64,000 bases of DNA from JAAFIP01 sp043728315 (lineage in GTDB: Bacteria; Pseudomonadota; Gammaproteobacteria; Burkholderiales; Burkholderiaceae_C), in NCBI GenBank assembly GCA_043728315.1, contig JAYTMT010000150.1:1-64000 (forward strand), given 5' to 3'. The notes beneath the pieces are model-generated. The model did no database searches. It was not told where the DNA came from and saw only the letters and a program-made list of their open reading frames with translations. Made by a program: the position numbers and the translations under genes. Shown here piece by piece: positions 60,367 through 64,000 of this stretch; position 1 is the stretch's first letter, and each line of letters begins with the position of its first letter.

Positions 60367-61230
60367 CTATGCACACCAGTCAAGCAGGGGATGCTTGGCC
60401 AAATTTGCACATATTCTCTGCTGCCAACCTGCTGGCGGAGCTTGCAATTCTAGGGGATATTTTGATAAATCTGATGGATTTATCGCATCACCAAGATGGG
60501 CAAAAACCGCGCTTCCTGAGCCTGTCATTCTTGGCGCTAAGCCCTGCTTTTGCAGGTGGGCGAGTGCTTGCGCAACATCACCGAGCAGCCTTGTGGCGAC
60601 TGGCTGAAGATCGTTACAACCGTAGTTATAGGGGTATTCAGCAAAGCCTTCGATTATAGCAGGCTCGGTGTCGCGTTTGAGCGATGCACTGCTAAAAATT
60701 GCAGCGGTTGACAGGCCTGCGGGTGGTTTGCACACCACAAAATGCGCAGGCGGCAGGTCAATCGCTTGCATTTGCTCGCCAATGCCCTGCACCCAAGCGT
60801 TTTGGCCGAAGATAAAAAACGGCAGGTCTGCACCCAAAGTCAGACCAATGCGGCACAACGCTTGGCGCGACAGACCCAATCCCCAGAGGCGATTGAGCGC
60901 AATTAGGGTGGTGGCCGCGTCCGATGAGCCACCGCCCATGCCGGCTTGGGCGGGAACAGATTTGGCAATGCTGATGTGTGCCCCCTTGCTGCAACCCGTG
61001 GCCGCTTGCAAAGCAGCGGCGGCGCGCAGGGTCAGGTCTTGCGCGGGCAGGACACAGGTTAAATCTTCTCGGCTCAAGCCACTGCTGCGCAGCTCGATAT
61101 GCAGGGTGTCCATCCAGTCGATCAGCATGAATGCGGATTCGAGCAGGTGGTAGCCGTCTGCGCGCCTGCCTGTGATGTGCAAAAACAAGTTCAGCTTGGC
61201 GGGAGCTGGCAGGTCGTAGAGCGTGCGCAT
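60367..61230 (-). CDS. ispE: 4-diphosphocytidyl-2-C-methyl-D-erythritol kinase
   Basis: Phosphorylates CDP-ME in the MEP isoprenoid pathway. The 287-residue product has the GHMP start PAPAKLNLFLHITGRRADGYH, the ATP motif PAQAGMGGGSSDAA and the C-terminal MTGSGSAVFA. It begins 7 bp downstream of the lolB stop, so it is co-transcribed. Confidence 0.95.
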   Translation of the reverse strand: MRTLYDLPAPAKLNLFLHITGRRADGYHLLESAFMLIDWMDTLHIELRSSGLSREDLTCVLPAQDLTLRAAAALQAATGCSKGAHISIAKSVPAQAGMGGGSSDAATTLIALNRLWGLGLSRQALCRIGLTLGADLPFFIFGQNAWVQGIGEQMQAIDLPPAHFVVCKPPAGLSTAAIFSSASLKRDTEPAIIEGFAEYPYNYGCNDLQPVATRLLGDVAQALAHLQKQGLAPRMTGSGSAVFAHLGDAINPSDLSKYPLELQAPPAGWQQRICANLAKHPLLDWCA

Positions 61231-61237
61231 GCTTTAC

Positions 61238-61741
61238 TTAAGGTGCCAATACCAGGCTCAGTTGCGCCGCAGGCAGGGGCGCAGTGCGTCGCGCGAGGAT
61301 GCGGTTGTTGGAAAATTGCGACAAATCTAGCTCCCAGCCATCTTGTTGGTAGTTCTGGCCAAGCAGCCAGCTAAACAGCGCTTGCGGCGCGAGCGATGCC
61401 CCAGTTAGGCTGGACAGTGCCGCCTCAAAATTGTCAAAACGCTGCACATCTGCGCCGGTTTGCAGCAGTGCCTGCGCCTGATCCCAGCGCAGCGTACCCA
61501 GCGTAGTGCCCAGCGGGCTCAATAGCGTCAAAGTGCCTGCATTTGCTGCGCCTTGCAGCTCAAAACTGGCAAACCAAGCGTGCGGTGGCTCGCTGTCGGT
61601 GCGCAAGCTGATTTTGCCGCTGTAAAAATCGTTTTTTAAGGTTTTTGAGGCAGATGTCATCGTCATATGGTGACATCCTGCTATTAAAAAAATAGCTGGC
61701 AGCAGAAAAATACGCGCTACTCTGCGCTGGCAGGCTGGCAT
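61238..61741 (-). CDS. lolB: Outer membrane lipoprotein insertase LolB
   Basis: Receives lipoproteins from LolA at the outer membrane. The 167-residue product has a signal peptide with lipobox LIAGC (Cys23) and YSGKISLRTD, LLSPLGTTLGTLRWD and LLGQNYQQDGW motifs. Residues about 16-31, which include the lipobox and HHMTMTSAS, are encoded by a copy of the 47-bp repeat. It is somewhat shorter than typical LolB. Confidence 0.88.
   Translation of the reverse strand: MPACQRRVARIFLLPAIFLIAGCHHMTMTSASKTLKNDFYSGKISLRTDSEPPHAWFASFELQGAANAGTLTLLSPLGTTLGTLRWDQAQALLQTGADVQRFDNFEAALSSLTGASLAPQALFSWLLGQNYQQDGWELDLSQFSNNRILARRTAPLPAAQLSLVLAP
61650..61696 (+). repeat. 47-bp dispersed repeat, copy 6 (inside the lolB signal region)
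   Basis: Begins GCAGATGTCATCGTCATATG and ends AAAAAAATAGC. It encodes, on the other strand, the lipobox region of LolB without disturbing the frame. Confidence 0.65.
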
Positions 61742-61743
61742 AC

Positions 61744-63504
61744 TTATAAGCTTACGCGAAGCCGTTTGAGGGTTTCGAGAAGAGTGTCATTTTCCGGATT
61801 GAGCAAAGTTGCTTCTTTCCAGATTTTGAGCGCTTGCTCGCGCTCACCCAAGCTCCACAAAACTTCACCCAGATGCGCTCCTATTTCTGCATCTGGCCGC
61901 GCGCTGTAGGCGGTCTGCAAAAGCTGTTTGGCCAAGCTTTTATTGCCCAAACGGAATTCCACCCAGCCCAAGCTGTCGGTGATGAAAGGGTCGCCTGGCG
62001 CATAGGTGAGCGCCTTTTGAATCAACTCTTTGGCCTCTGGCAGTCTGATTTGGCGTTCTGCAAAGGAGTAACCCAACGCGTTGTAGGCGTGGTGGTAGTC
62101 GGGTTTGCTTGCAATGAGCTTGCGCAGCAGGCTTTCCATTTCAGGCAAGCGCCTGAGTTTTTCTGCCATCATGGCTTGGTCGTAGAGCAAATCAGGGTCT
62201 TCAGGGGTTTTTGCATAGGCTTGGGCTAACAGGTCATATGCCGCTTGGTAGGCCTTGTTGTCGCGCAGCAACTGCACCTCAGCCATGAGCTTCATGCGTT
62301 TGTCGGCAGCATCCCGCTCTGGCAGTTTTGAAATCAAGGCTCTGGCTTCGGCCAATTTGCCTTGCTTGGCCAGCATGGATGCGCGGCGGGTTTGGGTGCT
62401 GGCTAAGTCTTGCTGGCTGTCGATTTTGGCCAGCCAGCTCTCAGCCAGAGGGAAATCTTTGCGTTTTTCTGCAATTTGAGACAGCGAAAGGTAGGCCTGA
62501 GTGAGGCCTCTTGCGCGCTCCTCGCTGCGGCCCTGCTCGGCTGCCAAGCTAATGAAGCGTTTGAGCGCAGCATCTGCCGCATCAAGCTGGTTGTCTTGCA
62601 CTTTGAGACTGCCCAAAATCAACCAAGCTTCGGCTAACTCTGGTTTTTCGCGGGTGACGGCTTCGATTTGTGTGCTGGCTTCAGCGTAGCGCTGCACGTC
62701 GATCAAGGCGCGGGCATAGCCCATGCGAATTTCAGCCAAAGGCTTGGGGCTGCTCAGGTAGCTTTTAACGATGGTTTCAGCCAGTGCTTGCTTGGGCTCC
62801 ATGATTTCAACGGCTAAAAATGCAGCGCCTTCAGAGCCAATGTCAGCCTCTTGCGCATTTTTGGCCGCTATCAAAGCGCCCGATACATTGGCTGCGGCCA
62901 GCCTTGCGCGGCCTATGGCTACCCAAGCGGCTGCTGCCACATTTTTGGGGCTTGTAGCATCTGCCAGTGCTTGCTCTATGACTGTGGCTGCTGCTTTTTT
63001 GTCGCCTGCTCGGGCAAATAAACGTGGAATTTGGGCAATCACGCTGCTTTTTTGATCGGGAGGTGCCATTTGCACCTCGAGTTTGAGCGATTCCAAGCTT
63101 TCGCTGATGCGGTTGAGCGCCACCAGAATTTGCAAATAACTGCGGTTGGCCTCGCGCGAGTTGGGCTGGGCGGTCTTCCACGCACGTGCCGCTTGCAGGG
63201 CTGCATCGCCTGAGCGCGACTGAATGGCAATGTCTACGGCGCGTTCATATAAGCGCGCATCGTTGGTTTTGCGCGCTGCGTCTAGTATGAGAGAAAAGCC
63301 CTCGCCCGATTGTTCGCCGCGCACACTGATCTCGCCAATGAGGAGTTGGTAAAACAATGGCGCATCCAGTGCTGAGCTGGTGGGTGTGGCTTGGTTTGCC
63401 GCAGACGCGACAGGTGTCGTGACGGCTTGGGCTTGTGCGCCCGTGCTACACAGCGCGCAGACCACAAAAATACAATGTGAAAAATGGTTCAATATTCGGT
63501 TCAT
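61744..63504 (-). CDS. TPR-repeat periplasmic/exported protein
   Basis: The 586-residue product has a signal peptide (about 1-26, cleaved near AQA) and many TPR units over about 50-580, including ARALIDVQRYAEASTQIEAV, LLYDQAMMAEKLRRLPEMES and YHAYNALGYSFAERQIRLPEA. It always sits next to lolB in these bacteria and may help envelope assembly; function is not proven. ATG 63504 was chosen over a long upstream extension that antisenses mutM. Confidence 0.85.
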   Translation of the reverse strand: MNRILNHFSHCIFVVCALCSTGAQAQAVTTPVASAANQATPTSSALDAPLFYQLLIGEISVRGEQSGEGFSLILDAARKTNDARLYERAVDIAIQSRSGDAALQAARAWKTAQPNSREANRSYLQILVALNRISESLESLKLEVQMAPPDQKSSVIAQIPRLFARAGDKKAAATVIEQALADATSPKNVAAAAWVAIGRARLAAANVSGALIAAKNAQEADIGSEGAAFLAVEIMEPKQALAETIVKSYLSSPKPLAEIRMGYARALIDVQRYAEASTQIEAVTREKPELAEAWLILGSLKVQDNQLDAADAALKRFISLAAEQGRSEERARGLTQAYLSLSQIAEKRKDFPLAESWLAKIDSQQDLASTQTRRASMLAKQGKLAEARALISKLPERDAADKRMKLMAEVQLLRDNKAYQAAYDLLAQAYAKTPEDPDLLYDQAMMAEKLRRLPEMESLLRKLIASKPDYHHAYNALGYSFAERQIRLPEAKELIQKALTYAPGDPFITDSLGWVEFRLGNKSLAKQLLQTAYSARPDAEIGAHLGEVLWSLGEREQALKIWKEATLLNPENDTLLETLKRLRVSL

Positions 63505-63523
63505 CACCCATGATAATTCAAAC
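63505..63523. promoter_or_regulatory. 19-bp spacer between divergent TPR gene and mutM
   Basis: The start codons of the two genes are 19 bp apart, so promoters for each must lie within the other's coding region. No promoter could be picked. Confidence 0.4.
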
Positions 63524-64000
63524 ATGCCTGAATTGCCCGAAGTTGAAGTGACTCGATTGAGTTTTGCAGACCGCATTGCGGATGCCCACGTGTTGGACAT
63601 GTGGATGGGCAAGCCGCTGCGCTGGCCATTGGGATGCGATCTGGAGTCAATCATAGGCACCGAAGTGGTGCAGGTGCGGCGCAGAGGCAAGTATTTGCTG
63701 CTTGATCTGCGCGCAAGCAGTGGGCAAAACGCAGGGCTTTTGCTGCTCCATCTTGGCATGTCTGGCAGTTTGGATTTTTCAAAATCACTGCCCCCAGCCG
63801 GCAAGCACGACCATTTTGAAATGCGTACCAGCAAGGGTAGCCTGCGCTTGCATGACCCTAGGCGCTTTGGCGCGGTAGTGTATGCCCCGCACGAGGAAAG
63901 TGCAGTGGCGCAAAAGTTGCTGGGCAAACTTGGCGTAGAGCCGTTTTCTGATGCCTTTGATGTGGCTGGTTTTTATGCTGGACTCAGACTGCGCAGCACG
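63524..64000 (+). CDS. mutM: Formamidopyrimidine-DNA glycosylase, 5' part (cut by window edge)
   Basis: Removes 8-oxoguanine and FaPy lesions. The visible 159 residues start PELPEVEVTR (catalytic Pro1 after Met removal), with the RRRGKYLLLDL strand, LLLHLGMSGSL and HDPRRFG. The C-terminal H2TH and zinc finger lie beyond the window. Divergent from the TPR gene. Confidence 0.95.
   Translation, partial: MPELPEVEVTRLSFADRIADAHVLDMWMGKPLRWPLGCDLESIIGTEVVQVRRRGKYLLLDLRASSGQNAGLLLLHLGMSGSLDFSKSLPPAGKHDHFEMRTSKGSLRLHDPRRFGAVVYAPHEESAVAQKLLGKLGVEPFSDAFDVAGFYAGLRLRST

Noticed and set aside
61230..61245. Further copy of the late motif (CTTTACTTA) in host DNA
   Set aside because: Only nine bases match, it overlaps the ispE start and the 33-bp spacing to an ATG is missing.
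63505..63927. N-terminal extension of the TPR protein
   Set aside because: The extension is antisense to mutM; ATG 63504 gives a proper signal peptide.

Overview
The window looks like the chromosome of a betaproteobacterium, probably Comamonadaceae (order Burkholderiales). The evidence is the housekeeping cluster lolB-ispE-tRNA-Gln-prs-rplY-pth, divergent ftsY/rsmD followed by coaD and a YfhL-type ferredoxin, high GC with strong GC3, and BcepMu-like phage genes. A nearly complete transposable (Mu-like) prophage of about 41.8 kb (9199..51029) lies in the middle.

Layout. 1..9198 is host: an IS21-like end remnant, an unknown gene overlapping a BLUF photoreceptor gene, an EamA transporter, a GIY-YIG protein, ftsY, rsmD, coaD, a ferredoxin, and the 5' part of a large secreted glycine-rich/DUF11 protein. 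The prophage interrupts that gene. Its 3' part resumes in frame at 51030, so the junction and a 5-6 bp target duplication (AATTTA) can be read directly. 52349..64000 is host again: a SAM/cyclase/ATPase/TPR signalling protein, a bicovalent flavin oxidase, pth, rplY, prs, tRNA-Gln, ispE, lolB, a TPR protein and the start of mutM.

Prophage. Early genes run rightward from a CI-like repressor at about 18.4 kb: two BcepMu-gp16-like regulators, a KilA-N protein, a DD35E transposase, an AAA+ transposition ATPase, a Gam-like protein, an HU-like protein, an antirepressor, GemA and Mor. Late genes are split on both sides. Lysis, terminase, portal, gpF and gpG genes run leftward to the left end. Protease, capsid, tail tube, tape measure and tail genes run rightward, followed by com and a Dam-type methylase. 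There is no sheath gene, so a siphovirus-type tail (as in B3/D3112) is likely. The repressor appears to be co-transcribed with a small lipoprotein.

Main observations beyond routine annotation. (1) Three late operons each start at an ATG exactly 33 bp after a 16-bp motif TCAAASACTTTACTTA, with a weak -10 six bases before the ATG, which suggests a coordinated late regulon with leaderless mRNAs. (2) About 230 nt inside the early operon can form several hairpins, a long-range stem and a crossing stem; it looks like a structured regulatory RNA. (3) Four palindromes at an exact 36-bp period sit in frame inside the KilA-N gene. (4) A 47-bp dispersed repeat has six equal-length copies in host DNA, three of them inside the coding sequences of rsmD, coaD and lolB and one forming the ftsY stop. 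(5) A 25-bp hairpin rich in G-U pairs lies near the right end of the prophage. (6) A PBECR-like nuclease domain is fused to the gpF head protein.
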